DNA of 64,000 nucleotides from Dillenia suffruticosa (GCA_033439265.1 JAVTVX010000013.1:22907000-22970999), one strand, 5' to 3'; numbered from the stretch's first letter, positions 1 to 12,111 are shown. Numbers and translations: made by a program. The notes: generated from the letters alone by a model not told the origin.

Positions 1-81
1 TTTATTTACTTTATTCTTTTAATTATGTTGCCATGTTTTCATATTAATCATTACTCATATGCCAGTCAATTGGGAAATTTT

Positions 82-458
82 AATAACACCCATGTTGCTG
101 GAAGTACACTTTCATTAAAAGCTGTTCATTGTGTCAAGATTATGAGATTTTTGTCCTCCGCAATTTTTGGCTCTTCCCCCCTCCCATTGCAGAATACACC
201 CATGTTGCTGGAAGTACACTTTCACTAAAAGCTGTTGCTGCATATCCATTGTGTCAAGAATATGAGATTTTCTTCCTTAGCAATTTTTGGCTCTTTTTTT
301 TTATCCCCCCTTCATTGCAGAATAACACCCATGATGCTGGAAGCACACTTTCATTAAAAGCTGTTGCTGCATATCCATTGTGTCTAGAATATGAGATTTT
401 CTTCCTTAGAAATTTTTGGCTCTTTTTTTTTTTTTTTAAACCCCCCCATCGCAGAATA
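82..458. repeat. Three-unit tandem repeat, ~110-130 bp period
   Basis: Three imperfect units begin near 82, 193 and 320. Each starts with ACACCCATGNTGCTGGAAG, continues through TTCATTAAAAGCTGTT and GAGATTTTCTTCCTTAG, and ends in a pyrimidine tract followed by TTGCAGAATA or CGCAGAATA. The growing T/C tracts explain the length differences. Each unit end resembles an intron acceptor and the block lies just before the first recognisable RNR1-like segment, so it probably arose by unequal duplication of an intron end. The frame through it stays open but looks repetitive rather than coding. Confidence 0.85.
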
Positions 459-465
459 GGATTGA

Positions 466-2125
466 TGAGCAGTGGGGAGTTGTTAGATGAGAAAATTGAA
501 AAGCATGCTCTTCAGAGGCACTATTGGAATTCAGGAAGGATTCAGAAACGGTACTTCTTGCAGTTGCTCAAAAACCTGTTGGGAAAAAGAGCTGGATGGT
601 GTTAGATCAGGTTCTAGTTGAAACAACTAATGCGGCATTTTAAATAGGTTTCTAGGTGTTGCAATTCATATTTTCTGTTTTCTCCAATTTTGATCAGTTG
701 GATTTTATTAATTCTTCTTTTTCTGGTTACATTTTCCTTTTCTCTTGTTGCTGTCTGGAAGCCGAATGGCATCACATCCTCCATTTCCTGGTGTAAAAAT
801 TTTTTATCATACAGATATCTCTGAGTTTATTCAAAAAGCTCAAGATAATTTGGTTGGTTACTGTGAAGAATACAATGCTGATAATTTTTGATATGGTTAA
901 TTTATTATCTCTGAGTTTATTTTGGATCCAGCTCTACTTGAATATGCTTGGGTTGAGGTTCTTGAAAAGAACAAGTCAGTGAGAGTAGCAGAGTTAGCTG
1001 AGGTACTTCAAACGGCAGAGTCTTTTTCAGATGACCTATATCTTCATGATTGTTCACTGCTCGTTAGGATTTTGTCTATCATGCCGTTGTCATTCTGTTT
1101 TTGAGCAGATGTTGGCCTAAATCTAAAATAGGCTTCTAGTTGTCTCTCTGCTTTCAGATTTCCTACCTCCTGTCTCTTCTTCATTTTCAAATGTTATCCT
1201 TTTAATCAGTGATGCCAACTGATGCTGATTTAAATGGTCGAAAATGGTGAGTTTGGTCACCTCTTTTATTAGTCTCCTTCCTTAGTGATATAGTTTTGCA
1301 CTTGGCTAATATAGTAAAGGTGGATCTCAAAATATACAGTCAATCTCTGTTGCCTAAACTGGAGAGTCAACAGCTAATTTACTCGAAAACACAATGGATA
1401 TCCATGGAGAATGAAGGTTGCGATGGCTAGGGGATAGGGTACGGGTTTCACTTGGGGATTGCTGGCACTGGCAGGGGCAGGAGGTTGAGCAAATATTTGC
1501 CATGATCAGGGAACTGGGGCTGGGAGGGGGGACGATGTTCCTGTATTCACTGCATATTACCTCAGGAAAAAAAAAAATGTTCTTATATTCTACTGTCACC
1601 AAGTAAAAAGGCATTAAATAGATTAATTTGTATTCTTGACACAAAAATGTTGAAACATTTCTCTGAGTCCAACATACACAATTACTAGGTAGAAGAACTT
1701 ATATGTAGGAAAGCTTGCAAAGGAGGTATATTGCAGGAGTTTATTCATTTACTGACATCTGCTAGGGCAATGCCTTTGGGTTCTAAACCTTCAAAATCAT
1801 CATGGAAGGCTGAAACATGCCTAAAAGAGACTGCACTGCTAATATTCTGTTATCTTCACAATGTATCTATTCTTCTTGACAGATTCTTAAGGAAATGGGG
1901 CTTCCAAGAACTGCCTCAGCAGCTGTAAACCTGCTTATAGATATTGGATAGTTCCCTGATCACGTCAATCTTGACTTGTTGAAATTGAACATTCCTACGG
2001 ATCACCCAGACGACATTATGCTAGCTGCAGAAGGTCTCTTGTCTGAGTCAACTGATCCAAATGAGATGAGCCTGCTTTTGCCAGAGATTTTTATAATTTG
2101 TGAAGCTGAACATAAGTATGACTTG
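466..2125 (+). pseudogene. RNR1: RNase II (RNR1-like) N-terminal half, broken
   Basis: Exon-like blocks appear in the order of plant organellar RNase II (the RNB exonuclease that matures and degrades plastid and mitochondrial RNA). They are: SSGELLDEKI near 470; LLEFRKDSETVLLAVAQK from 521 in another frame; NGITSS and then TDISEFIQKAQDNL near 775-850; DPALLEYAWVEVLEKNKS from 925; QEFIHLLTSARAMPL from 1734; and MGLPRTASAAVNLLIDIG followed by FPDHVNLDLLKLNIP near 1892-2000. Several frameshifts are needed, about 25 bases are missing in the NGITSS block compared with the copy at 54.2 kb, and a TAG replaces the Tyr of a GYFP motif near 1950. No RNB catalytic segment follows. Block order and motif identity are visible; the family name rests on recall of RNR1. 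It may be the left part of a longer copy cut by the window edge. Confidence 0.8.
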
Positions 2126-2388
2126 TAAGGGGGAGTGATGCACCGTGAAAAAAGTGCCTATGGAGTACCTATTGAACAATGTTTTGAATCTGTCTTCTAA
2201 TGTAAAAGAACCGTGGAAGGCAAAAAGTTTAGTAGTATAAATAAAATGAGAGAACTCCCCTATTGTTCTTGTTAATTAATACAGACACAAAGACTGAATA
2301 ACTTGAGAAGCAATTGAGAAGCTTTACTGTTGTTTCTTCCTCTTCTTCTTTGAAAGCCAATCCTATGACTTTTAATCATGTTGAGATT

Positions 2389-2720
2389 ATCTTGGCCTTG
2401 TTTTGTGAGGGTTATAATTGATACTGTTTATTGACATGGATGCACATCCAACAGTCTAGAGGAGTTCCAAAAGCTTATTTGAATCTATCACTGTTGGACT
2501 TCTTGACTTGAGCTCCACTTAAGCCAGTCTTTGATGCTTCAAATATTAGCACTTCATGTGCATAAATATATGCATACACATGCATTTCCCTAATAACCTT
2601 GTTTTTAGATTGCTTGTCTGTAAGCATCAATATATTTTGCACAAGTTTTGAGTTGGCTTTGTTTTGGTAGGTTTAAATTTGGGATTTTCACTTCTATGTC
2701 ATGATTGTGGCTTGGTGATT
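2389..2720 (+). repeat. Left arm of inverted duplication (matches 52.65-53.06 kb)
   Basis: This non-exonic stretch is clearly related to the reverse complement of about 53062-52650. Shared landmarks in order are CCTTGTTTTGTGAGGGT, GACATGGATGCACATCCAAC, ATCTATCACTGTTGGAC, GCATACACATGCATTTCCC and CATTTTGCACAAGTTTTG (one mismatch here). It continues the RNR1-like duplicate beyond the last exon block and probably represents intron 5' of the DLTHLKVYAI exon. Similarity fades near 2720. Bases 2721-3068 are AT-rich, with no gene seen. Confidence 0.8.
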
Positions 2721-3068
2721 TTGGTTGAAAATCGCTTAAAACACCTTCTGCAAGAAAAACCAATGGTAATTTTTTTTATATCAACCAGTATTCGAAATCA
2801 TATTTTGACAAATTCGATTTGAGAGCTTGTTGGGCCCATTTTAGATGACTATTTTTTCAATATAATTTTTTTCATTTCTAAGTTTCCATATTCGAAAACT
2901 AATGGCAAAACTTATTTTTAGATTACATCTTCCAAAATCACAAGGGGAGTCTGCTGCAAAACTATAACGGCAAAAACTAATGGATGAAGCATTTATGCTG
3001 ATGGCCAAAAGCACATGAGGGGGGTACTTTGACATTTTTTGAATCACATGGTGGTTCAGAGGGACAGT

Positions 3069-3394
3069 ACAAAGCTTTTATCTAATTAATCACGTCTACA
3101 GGGAAGCCAACAGATGCAGCTGACAAGTTGGTGAAGTTGGGTTTGAGCTTACTGAGGCAAGGTGACAATGTCGGCATTCAGGAATCAGACACCCCTCCAG
3201 CAGAGCTGAGCCTGCTGCTGGGTCTGGATGCAGCTGAAACCTCTTGGTCTAGGATGAAAAAAGGGAACGCTGCTCCCTGCCCCTCCGTGAGGGGTTAGTG
3301 TTCTTTTGGTGCTGTTTGTTCCTCTGTGTGGGGTTCGTTTCCCATCGATTTCAACCAAAAAAAAAAAAAAAAAAACAAAGCTTTTATCTAATTT
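3069..3394 (+). mobile_element. Retroposed insert with poly(A) and 19 bp target duplication
   Basis: The sequence ACAAAGCTTTTATCTAATT occurs at 3069-3087 and again at 3376-3394. Between them lie about 270 bases of GC-richer sequence ending in a run of some 19 A. Direct repeats of this length plus a 3' A tail are the hallmark of target-primed reverse transcription. The insert has an open stretch (GKPTDAADKLVKLGLSLL ... TPPAELSLLL) ending at a TAG near 3297; it resembles the C-terminal tail of the RNase H region of plant L1-type LINE ORF2. I therefore read it as a 5'-truncated LINE; a retroposed host transcript is the alternative. The insertion mechanism is well supported, the family less so. 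Confidence 0.75.
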
Positions 3395-5735
3395 ATATGA
3401 AGAGTTGATTGTTTCATTGGTATGTTTTACTTTATGACCTTCCCCAAGGCGTAGCCTCCATTTATCAGAATATACTCCAAAGGAGAGGACAAGATATCCT
3501 CAAATGCTTTCCAATCCCTATTAACCTTTAGAAGCTGCATTCGTAACACATTGGCATGGCCAGGTACATGATTTTGTCCTGGAGAAGAGACCCTTTAAAA
3601 ACAATTTTTATACGTATAACAAATTCTCAAATTTGCCTTTCTTGGTTTTTTTTTTTTTTTTTTATATGCTTTGTGCATCTTGATATACCAAGAAAATATA
3701 TGAAGTTTAATACATCTTTGGAATGTGAAAAATTGTAAAAACAGGTAAACTTTTAAATGTTTTTGACAAATTTTATCATAATTCATTTTTTTGCAAATAT
3801 ATATATCAATCTTCATATAGAATATATATATATATATATATATATATATTTCTTCACATTGAAAAGTTGATTCTTGAACATTTTTTTTTTCTTTTTGAAA
3901 CATGCAAAGCATCATTGTTGATTGATCAATCCATGCAAAAACATTTGTGGCTCATTATGTTAAATCCGAGGTGGTGAGTAGCTTTACAATTCCATTGACA
4001 ATTCAATTCGTTGGAAACCTTTTTATATTCTCTTTATGTTTTTATTTCAAGGGGCAGGTAAATTCAAAAAATCCAAAAGCGAAACAAGTGCCGTTGTCAA
4101 TATGTTTCTTACTGGAAAAACAATGCGTTCAAATAAATACTATTAAGTTTATAAAATTACAAAAACACCCATCCACACTAATAACAAAGAAACCATGCGA
4201 GTGTCCTCCAATAATTTCTTCTGCTTCTAACTTTTGCAAAAGTGGCACCCCAATCCAAAAGTAGAGAGAGAGAGAGAGAGAGCAAAGAGATATTCAACAC
4301 AAAAATATTGGGTTCGCGGAACCATACATGATTTCTGAGACCGGAGGAAAAGAAGGGCAGCTGCTGGTTTTTGACCGACAAATAGGGGGTTCCAATCTCG
4401 CAGAATCTATAGTAATTGCCTGAAAATCTTGCCGTAGTCGGAGAAGGTTATCGGGTATAAATTAGATCCCGGGTTACGGCGAGGTTGGTCCGACTAGGTT
4501 GACCAAGTGAGGAGGGATGTGATGGCAAAGTCGTTATTATCAAAATTAACTATTTCTTTTCCCGAAAGAAAATTATTCTCTTTTGTCAAGTACTGGCTGG
4601 GCAGAACCGATGCGGCGAAAATAGCAGGACTGCCAAAACGGGGATTAAACATAAGGAAATTATTTATTTATTTATTTGGGTACTATTCATTTGTTAAAAA
4701 CTTATATACTAATTATTATTTACTTACTTTTCAGTCATTTTATTATGTTAATTGCGCCCACAGCTTTGGCCTTAGGTGTAGTCATCACCACGGGCGGAAC
4801 TGAGAATTTTTGCCTTTGGGGCCAAAACATAAACAAAATATTATATGTACTTTATACACAAAAACTTTCTTTTCAATTACATGTGCCTGCATCCAGAATT
4901 TATATGTTAAATTTTATCACTTTCTTTCTCTAAATTTTGAATTTTTGTCTTCGGAAAAAAAGTAAATAGTTTTATATTTTATATTACTAAATTTTAAAAA
5001 GTAAATAACCAAAGTCTTAATTTTAAATTTCGTAGCTATTTATATAAATCAAAGACAATGACGAAAATGTATAAAAACAATTCTTATGATCACAAACTAA
5101 TTGACATGTTATGATATTTCTCGATATTAATAGATGGAAAAGAACTTTTGATTCTTATATGAACACTTATATTTTCATGTGTTTTTTGATTTTTATAAAC
5201 AAGTGAATCAAGTGAGACGAATTTTTAATGGTAATGAGTATATTTCCATGATAGTGAAGGAAAGGGGTATGTGCTATGGCAATTTGTGACAAATTGCCAT
5301 TTTCTTTTGGGGGGGGGGGATAAAAAGATTACAAAATCTCCAAGAAAGCAATATGATAAAATAAAATGAAAAAGAAGAACATTGATGTCAGGTAGCTAGG
5401 AGAGGTGGATCAGACCACTTAGGGGAAGGGCAAAACTGTGTACTTGTGCTACCTTAATTATGAAAAATCATGTATCCAACCTCATGGCATGATTCTTATC
5501 TTATTACCACGAAATCAACAAAACCTTGCACATCCTCATTTTTTTTTGTGATTTATATGTTTTTATCAAGTTTTAATTCTTAAAAAAATTTACAACTCGA
5601 GAATAAATCTTCGCACATCAAACTGATACTGATTCATTATACAAATATCTTATAAAATCAGACTGAATAATACAAAATAATTTTAAAACATTACAAATGT
5701 ACCTTTTCTTTTTCTTTCTCTCCTCCGCTTTTCTC
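3395..5735. other. AT-rich spacer
   Basis: No gene recognised. It contains T and A runs, an (AT)n tract near 3822-3850, a short (GA)n tract at 4264-4281, and a poly(G) run near 5312. Small ORFs near 4507 and 4676 have no recognisable motif. The spacer ends at the promoter of the gene beginning at 5830. Confidence 0.6.
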
Positions 5736-5743
5736 TTTAAATA
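5736..5743 (+). promoter_or_regulatory. TATA-like box before the MBD-like gene
   Basis: TTTAAATA lies about 90 bases upstream of the ATG at 5830, followed by a pyrimidine-rich leader (CTCACTTCTTATCTCTG ... CTCTCTCTAC), which is usual for plant 5' UTRs. Inferred from position and composition only. Confidence 0.4.
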
Positions 5744-5829
5744 AGTCCGTCTTCGCACAAAAGAGAATCTCACTTCTTATCTCTGATCTTTTATTTTCCT
5801 CTCTCTACAAACCTCCTATTTATCATACA

Positions 5830-8390
5830 ATGGAAAATACGCCCATCAACAACTCATCAATAACCACACCACAACGTCCAATCATGGCAATTCCATTGAC
5901 AGTATATTGTCCAGCACCAGAACCAAAAAAACATCGAAAAGGTCGTCCTCCTGCCGACCAGAGTCAACTCCAACGAGGATATTGGCAGGTGCTAAGGAAA
6001 CCTCGAATAGGAAAAGATGGAAAACCGGATGGAAGAATTGATAAGGTCTTGTGTTTTACATCTCTCTCTTCTTCCTCTACGGGGGGTTCGATATAAAGTC
6101 TTTGAAATTATAATATCTACTTTGGTGTAATTGCAAAAATGTAATTTTTTGATTTTACGGTTTTGATTGCCTTGTTGTAGGAAATTAGACCCCGATCCTA
6201 GTTTTCTTTGAAGAAATCTAGCGATACAGAAAACTTGAGATGAGCAAATTATTTTTTCATAAAAAATAATATTAGATCTAATCGGCTATGTTAGTGATAA
6301 CATAATTTTCATTATTTTTTAAAATGATTTTTGCCATATCTACTCAACAAATTCAGATGGTATGAGTTACAAGTTTCATGACTTACTAGAAATATGTATG
6401 TGTATATGTATCAGGGTAAAATTAAGTGTTCTGTGTGAAAGCTTATCAAATTCACTTCGGAGTCACAATCTAACTAATTTACCTATTCAAAAATAAGTTT
6501 ATTACGGGAAGAATAAAATTACTTTTAGGGAGTGATTTTTTGATAGAATTATTGGATTTTTTTTAATAATCGAAACAATAAAATTATTAGTAGGAGAGTT
6601 TGTTTAGATTACTTTGGGTACAGTTCCAAGTAATTTGTGTTTTGAGAGTGTTCAATAGTTTATCAGGGTTTGTATTGTTTGCTTATTTGATGTTATTTGA
6701 AATTTTGGGTGCTTTTTTTTTTTTTAAATCTCTGCACAAGTTTCTTACAATCAAAAGGAAAGAAAGGAAGAAAATAAAAATTTTGTATGTAATTCTGAGA
6801 GGGGGTTGATTGGTCGTAATTAAGCTACAAAATTTTGTCTCAACGCCCTCTAATTTTCTAGGGGCTCTTTTAGCTCGAGGGACGTTATCAAGTTCCCTGC
6901 TAAAAACTATTGAGTCCAATCATGAAATATGAGGCACTTGATGAGTCCTCAAATACTACTTTTTTTACTCAATAATGGTAAACCATCCAAACTAATAACT
7001 ACAGTAAACAAATCCATAGTGTTATGCTAAAAGCCTTCGATTTACAATTCCTAAAAATTGAATTTTAAATTTTGTTCAGAGAAAAAAATATCTCATATAA
7101 CATGAATTGAGATTTCGATACGCTTAATAACTCTTTCAATATACTCGTTATCTTTATAGTGTTAAATTTTATAATTTTTTTTTTCAGTAAATATTCCATG
7201 TTTCCTGCATCTTAATCTTTATAAACATGTTTATGGCTTAAGAGACCCATTTGATATACATAACAAGTGAGCCTTTTGACAAGTTAGCATTAGGAATTTT
7301 TTTTTCTTTCTTTCTTTTTTTCCCTTATAGTTTTATTGTTTTCTCCCCCAGCAAAGAGTTGAGTTCTAAATTCTAAATAGTATAATTTCAAGCTAGCGTT
7401 AGGATTATATATCTTCTTTATTTATAATTATCATGTCATATTGTTTTGCTGTACCAGGCATACATATACAAACCAACTGGAAAAAGGTTTCGTTCCATGG
7501 TCTCTGCACTTGAGCATGAAGAACAAGTGGGATTAGGAAGCAAAGCAGCAATACCTAAGACTCGTAGGCGAGCACAGGTCAACTCCAGACTTTAAAGAGT
7601 TTTCTAATGTCAAAATTGAAGCCAAAAATAGTTGCCCTCTTGTGGATTTTGTGTCAGAGTCACTTTTATTCCATGTTTTTTAGGCTTCAAAAGCATGTAG
7701 CAATGGGCCACCAGGGGTCGATGAGCCACAAGGTTAGTGCTATTTTGTGTCCTTTATGTCACTGTATTATGTCAGAAATGCTATTTATTATAACTTAATA
7801 TATCAGTATTGACGATTTTTTATAACACAGTAAGGTTTTAGTGGATTCAAAGGGACCTTTTTATAACAAAACTATCACTACTTTTTCTGTTTTTGACAAA
7901 TGGTACTACTCTCATCCTTTCTTTTAAAATAGCGTAAAGTTGATATTTGACAGGCAGCATCTCTTAATAGTGTCCACAGTCAAAATTAAGAATGCAAATG
8001 TCGGCCATCAATAATCTTTTTTTCTTTGGCGATCAGTTATCATTTAATATTCTATTTTCGAGTTCCTCAAGGCTTTCTTATCTTATATTCTTCTATTTTC
8101 CTCCTCAAATAGATTGAAGTTGGTCCGAAACACAAGAAATGCAATATCTCTTTGTTTTGTTGATACAATCCAAATTATTTTTATTTGTAGGATCAACCAA
8201 GCAGAAAAGCCCAAGCAACAAGGTGGGGTTTTTTGCAAAGGCCTGGGATGGTCTAATGAATCTGCACAACCAAGTAAATTATATTACTAAACCTTCTCTC
8301 TTGCTTTAATTTACATGCTTAGCACACGATATGCTGGTACTCCTCTCTCTCTCTCCCCTTAGATCTCTTCTTAACGTCATGCAGGAGTAG
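5830..8390 (+). CDS. Small AT-hook/MBD-like protein, five exons
   Basis: Exons 5830-6045, 7458-7577, 7684-7732, 8191-8273 and 8385-8390 join in frame with GT..AG borders, giving about 157 residues with stop TAG at 8388. Residues ~38-46 (KKHRKGRPP) look like a degenerate AT-hook core. Residues ~54-90 contain RGYWQVLRKPRIGKDGKPDG, then AYIYKPTGKRFRSMVSALEH across the first splice. The pattern D/K-x-Y-x-x-P-x-GK-x-FRS is the central part of plant methyl-CpG-binding domains, so a nuclear DNA- or chromatin-binding role is inferred, not shown. The rest is basic and low in motifs, ending with GFFAKAWDGLMNLHNQE. Intron 1 is long (1.4 kb). Retention of intron 2 would give an early stop (VNSRL). An AATAAA-like signal lies near 8602. 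The exon chain is convincing; the family call is tentative. Confidence 0.6.
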
Positions 8391-8394
8391 GGAA

Positions 8395-11031
8395 TGGGAA
8401 ACCATAGGGAAGGATTGCGTTTATGTCCATACTTTGGAGGAAGGTTAACATATGATGGAGGACGGCTCAGCCAAGAAAAGGTGGTGCTCTTTATGGTTCA
8501 GCTTTTTGTAGGACAAGCCAATCTTGTCCTGATATCCTATTTCTTTGGACATTGCATTAATTCTGAAACAATATGGGACTTCTGTTTTTATTTCTTTTCA
8601 TAATAAAAGGGGTTTCGGTGTTTTACTTTTCCAAACCAATTTATATATTTTTCTGAATGAGAAGTCTCTTGATATTGTTTATCCAATAAAGTGAAACGTA
8701 AATGTACAAGAAAATAGAAATAGAAATGAAACATATCGTAGATTATATGAAACGGAAATAGATACGAAATATAATTATACGGAGCGGACATAGATACGGA
8801 ATATATATATATATATATATATATTTGTGCATCAAAGATGATAACTCCTAATAAGAACCTCTCAAAAAGGCAGCATCACAACATCAAGTATTATACTAAT
8901 GGTCAACCGGTTGATTAGACAACGTCACTCATCCGCTTAAACGAACGACTCAAATTTGATATTTAGGAACGAAATAAATTACGTTAGAAGAACTCTATCC
9001 TCTTAATAGAGACCTCTAGACGGATCAGACTGAATTAGTGGGGATAAAATTTCAAATACTGATCGATCGAGAAAATATCCCGTGTAGATCAAAAAAAAAA
9101 TCAAGTACTGTCAACAAAAACCAAAACTAGACCTAAAACACTCCCAACAAAGAAGTCAACAATTAATGGGGGGGAAAAAAAAGGTTAATAACTTCTCACG
9201 AGTTTGAATGGCCATAGTCGTGCATAATTAATTTTATGGTAGCTAGCATTCCCTAGCAATTTTTTTATTATTACTTCTTTATCTTTTATCTTCGACTTGA
9301 AAAAACAAAATATATATGTAGGTATATATGTATGAAAGTGAAAACATATTTTTAAATAAGAATTTTTTTATTATTATTATTATTGTTTTCGACTCGTGGA
9401 TATTCATATACGTCGCAATGATGATGGTAAGAACAATGGATTTCAAAGTTGCCAAAATGAAAATGATAAAATAAAAAAAAATGATTCTCAAAATTATTTC
9501 CAATACAAGGGGAGGTGGGATCGAAGAGGTACTGTTACAAAATGAATTTGCACCAACTTTATTAAGAAAAAACCATGCATCCTATCTCAAAATAGAGTAG
9601 ATATATTCTTTCTTTATTTTTTTATTTAAATATTTTTTTATTAATTTTTGCCCTCTTAATTGATCAATAAAATTACCACATTAATTAAGTGTAAATCTTC
9701 ATACGCCTAAATAATTTGACACAGATTTTCGCACCTCTAGTTGATTACGCCGAAATCTTTTAATATCAAAAACAAAAGGGGGTAAGAGATGATGATATAA
9801 TGTTACTATATATTTATGAAAATATTTTTTAATTTTTTACTAAGGGAAATCTAAAAATGGTAAGTATTAAAATTAATTTTGTAAATTTTTTAGTTTCTTA
9901 CTATTAAAAATTAAGTACTAAAAATTAATTGTCAAATTGATTTTGTAATTTAAAACCAATTGTTGATAAAGTATAATTCATCATAGTTTTAATAAAATTT
10001 CTGATTAATTTTATATTCCTATTTTAAATTCTATTTTTACCATTATCAAACGTTAGGAATGAAAATCATTCTCAGAAGCAAATTCCCTTCCTGAAAATTT
10101 CAAACAAGAACTGACACTCATTCTCAGAAATTTGAAATGAGAATGAGAATCATTCTAAATATAATTCCTACTAGCATCCAAACTATGCTAGATACGTACA
10201 ATGCGCAAACTTAGTACTTTGGTTCAAAACTTCGTATTTTGTCTGGGAAAAAGTAAATCTCCTATCCCTGAACAAGAATTCGGATGCACATTAATTTTTG
10301 CTTGTTTTTTCTTTGTATAACATATTTGAGCTCTCTCTTACCTGTCATGGTTGTGCCATGGTTTTTATTTTTAGTTCGGCTTGGTTTGAGTTTTTATAGT
10401 ATTTAAGCACAATTTTAAACAGTATTTCTCTTTCTCATTTAAAGGAGAGAGAGAGAGAGAGAAACACGATATACAACAAAAAAGACAGGCAAATAGCCAA
10501 TGCATATGAGGAAGATCACTTTCCCTAGGATAAGTTCAGTGGGACTATATGAAAGGCTATCAAACATCTGATCTGAATTAGTAAATGTACCTTTCATTTT
10601 AGGGCTCATTAGTGAGCCATTTCATGTTTGGTGGAATTGTAGCACCTGCCAATAAATCACCCATTTATGAGATCTGGCATGTCTTGCAAACACTTCAGTT
10701 ATCAGGCATATGATTTTATCAAGAGGGATGGTCTTGTCCACACGAGTAGCAGCATTGCATTCGGTAATACAAAGATGATGGAAGTGGATTGCACATGACC
10801 TGGAGAAGATGGTATCCTACTCAGCGTTCTTGCGTGAGCAACTCTCAGATACAAAGAGACTTCCCACATGGTAAAGTATAAAGTCTATAGTAGAATATTA
10901 GAATGGAATGAACATGGTATCAGCCAAGAAAGGGGCGCTAGCAGCCAAAAAAATTACTTAAAAAACGAGTAGACAACAGGGTAGCTGATTCCCAATTATA
11001 TGGCAGCCTGTCCCAGTTCAAGAGATCATCC
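8395..11031. other. 3' flank and AT-rich spacer
   Basis: No gene recognised. It contains an (AT)n microsatellite at 8801-8824 and a (GA)n tract at 10444-10462. At 10058-10165 there is a region of short inverted motifs (CTCATTCTC with GAGAATGAG a few bases away, GGAATGAAAATCATTCTC nearby) that could be a decayed MITE. The last few hundred bases before 11032 are the presumed 3' UTR of the AS1 gene on the opposite strand. Confidence 0.5.
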
Positions 11032-12111
11032 TCATCGTCCATTTGGCTCTGGAAGCCTGGTTCTGCAACCCATTTGTTCAAGGAACTTGCCAAGGCGCAA
11101 GTGCTTTACCGCCCATTGCTCAGCCAGTTTCTGCTCCTTAGCTTCAGCGTCCCTTCTTAAACCAGCTAATTGTTCCCTGTATTCAGCTTCAATCCGATCC
11201 AAAGAAGCCTTTTGCTCCTCTCTGAGAGCCTTCACTTTCGCTTCTATCTCTTCCATTTTCTCCCTTCTTCTAGTTGCCTTCTCAGACTCTAGTTGCAGCT
11301 CTACCCTTCTCAACCTCCAGGCTGCTTCCTTTTTATGCGCAGCCCAAGCACGGTGGCCTTCTTCTAACTCCTTGCAACACTCCATAAGCTCAGAAACTAG
11401 GAGATTCTCCGTGCAAGTTGGTACTGGCCCATGAGGCGACAAACTGCCTAAAACTCGCGGTGTGTTATCCATACCCTTTTCAGGATGTAGCCATGGAATT
11501 GCATTTGCAGAAGGGGGAGCAACAGTTGAAGGTGACAGACTTAAAGTCACCGACGGTGAGGGTGGTCTAACACTGGATGCCCTAGTGGTGCTAGAAAGCC
11601 ATGAAGGAAGCAAAGTGGGTGGTGGAGTAGGTGGATCAGTATGAAGAAACCCCCCACTGGAGGTCGCCATGAGATAGGCTGGGGCTTGGCGCTCCTTTAC
11701 TATCTTCTCTGCAAATGTCTCTAGAATACTATCATACTTGCCATCGTCTAACGGCTCAACAGTCTTGTTCTGCTCTTTTTGTTCTCTCTGTTGTTTCTCC
11801 TTGAATACTTCCCACCACTTTCCCAACCTCTTAGCAGTTCGCCCCGGTACTTCAGCAGCAATTTTCTTCCATTTATTACCGTGCTTGGCCTGAAGACGGA
11901 TGACAAGACGCTGCTCCTCTTCTGTTAGGGATCCTTTTTTAATTCCAGGTTTAAGATAATTCTTCCACCTTTCCAAGCAAGATTTTGCGTCTCTACGAAA
12001 CGGTGTGTTCATGCGCTGCGACACAAGGTTCCATTCCCTTGGGCCATATTGCTTCACATAAGCCCGTAATAATGCATCCTCTTCCGCTCTCCAACGCTGC
12101 CTCTCCTTCAT
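11032..12111 (-). CDS. AS1: ASYMMETRIC LEAVES1/PHANTASTICA/ROUGH SHEATH2 MYB
   Basis: Intron-free 359-residue protein starting [19 protein letters not shown]. Two MYB repeats follow: R2 with W-x19-W-type spacing ([23 protein letters not shown]) and R3 ([45 protein letters not shown]). The middle is Pro/Ser-rich with a [10 protein letters not shown] motif. The C-terminal coiled coil has [36 protein letters not shown] and LEQMGCR. This is the AS1/PHAN/RS2 family, which acts in the nucleus with the LOB protein AS2 to repress class I KNOX genes and set leaf polarity. The ORF extends 10 codons upstream (to 12141), but the family starts at MKERQRW, so 12111 is chosen. Length matches the family (about 360). 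No lesion is seen. Confidence 0.95.
   Translation of the reverse strand: MKERQRWRAEEDALLRAYVKQYGPREWNLVSQRMNTPFRRDAKSCLERWKNYLKPGIKKGSLTEEEQRLVIRLQAKHGNKWKKIAAEVPGRTAKRLGKWWEVFKEKQQREQKEQNKTVEPLDDGKYDSILETFAEKIVKERQAPAYLMATSSGGFLHTDPPTPPPTLLPSWLSSTTRASSVRPPSPSVTLSLSPSTVAPPSANAIPWLHPEKGMDNTPRVLGSLSPHGPVPTCTENLLVSELMECCKELEEGHRAWAAHKKEAAWRLRRVELQLESEKATRRREKMEEIEAKVKALREEQKASLDRIEAEYREQLAGLRRDAEAKEQKLAEQWAVKHLRLGKFLEQMGCRTRLPEPNGR

Noticed and set aside
11000-11434. 144-codon plus-strand ORF
   Set aside because: Antisense shadow of the AS1 coiled-coil coding sequence.
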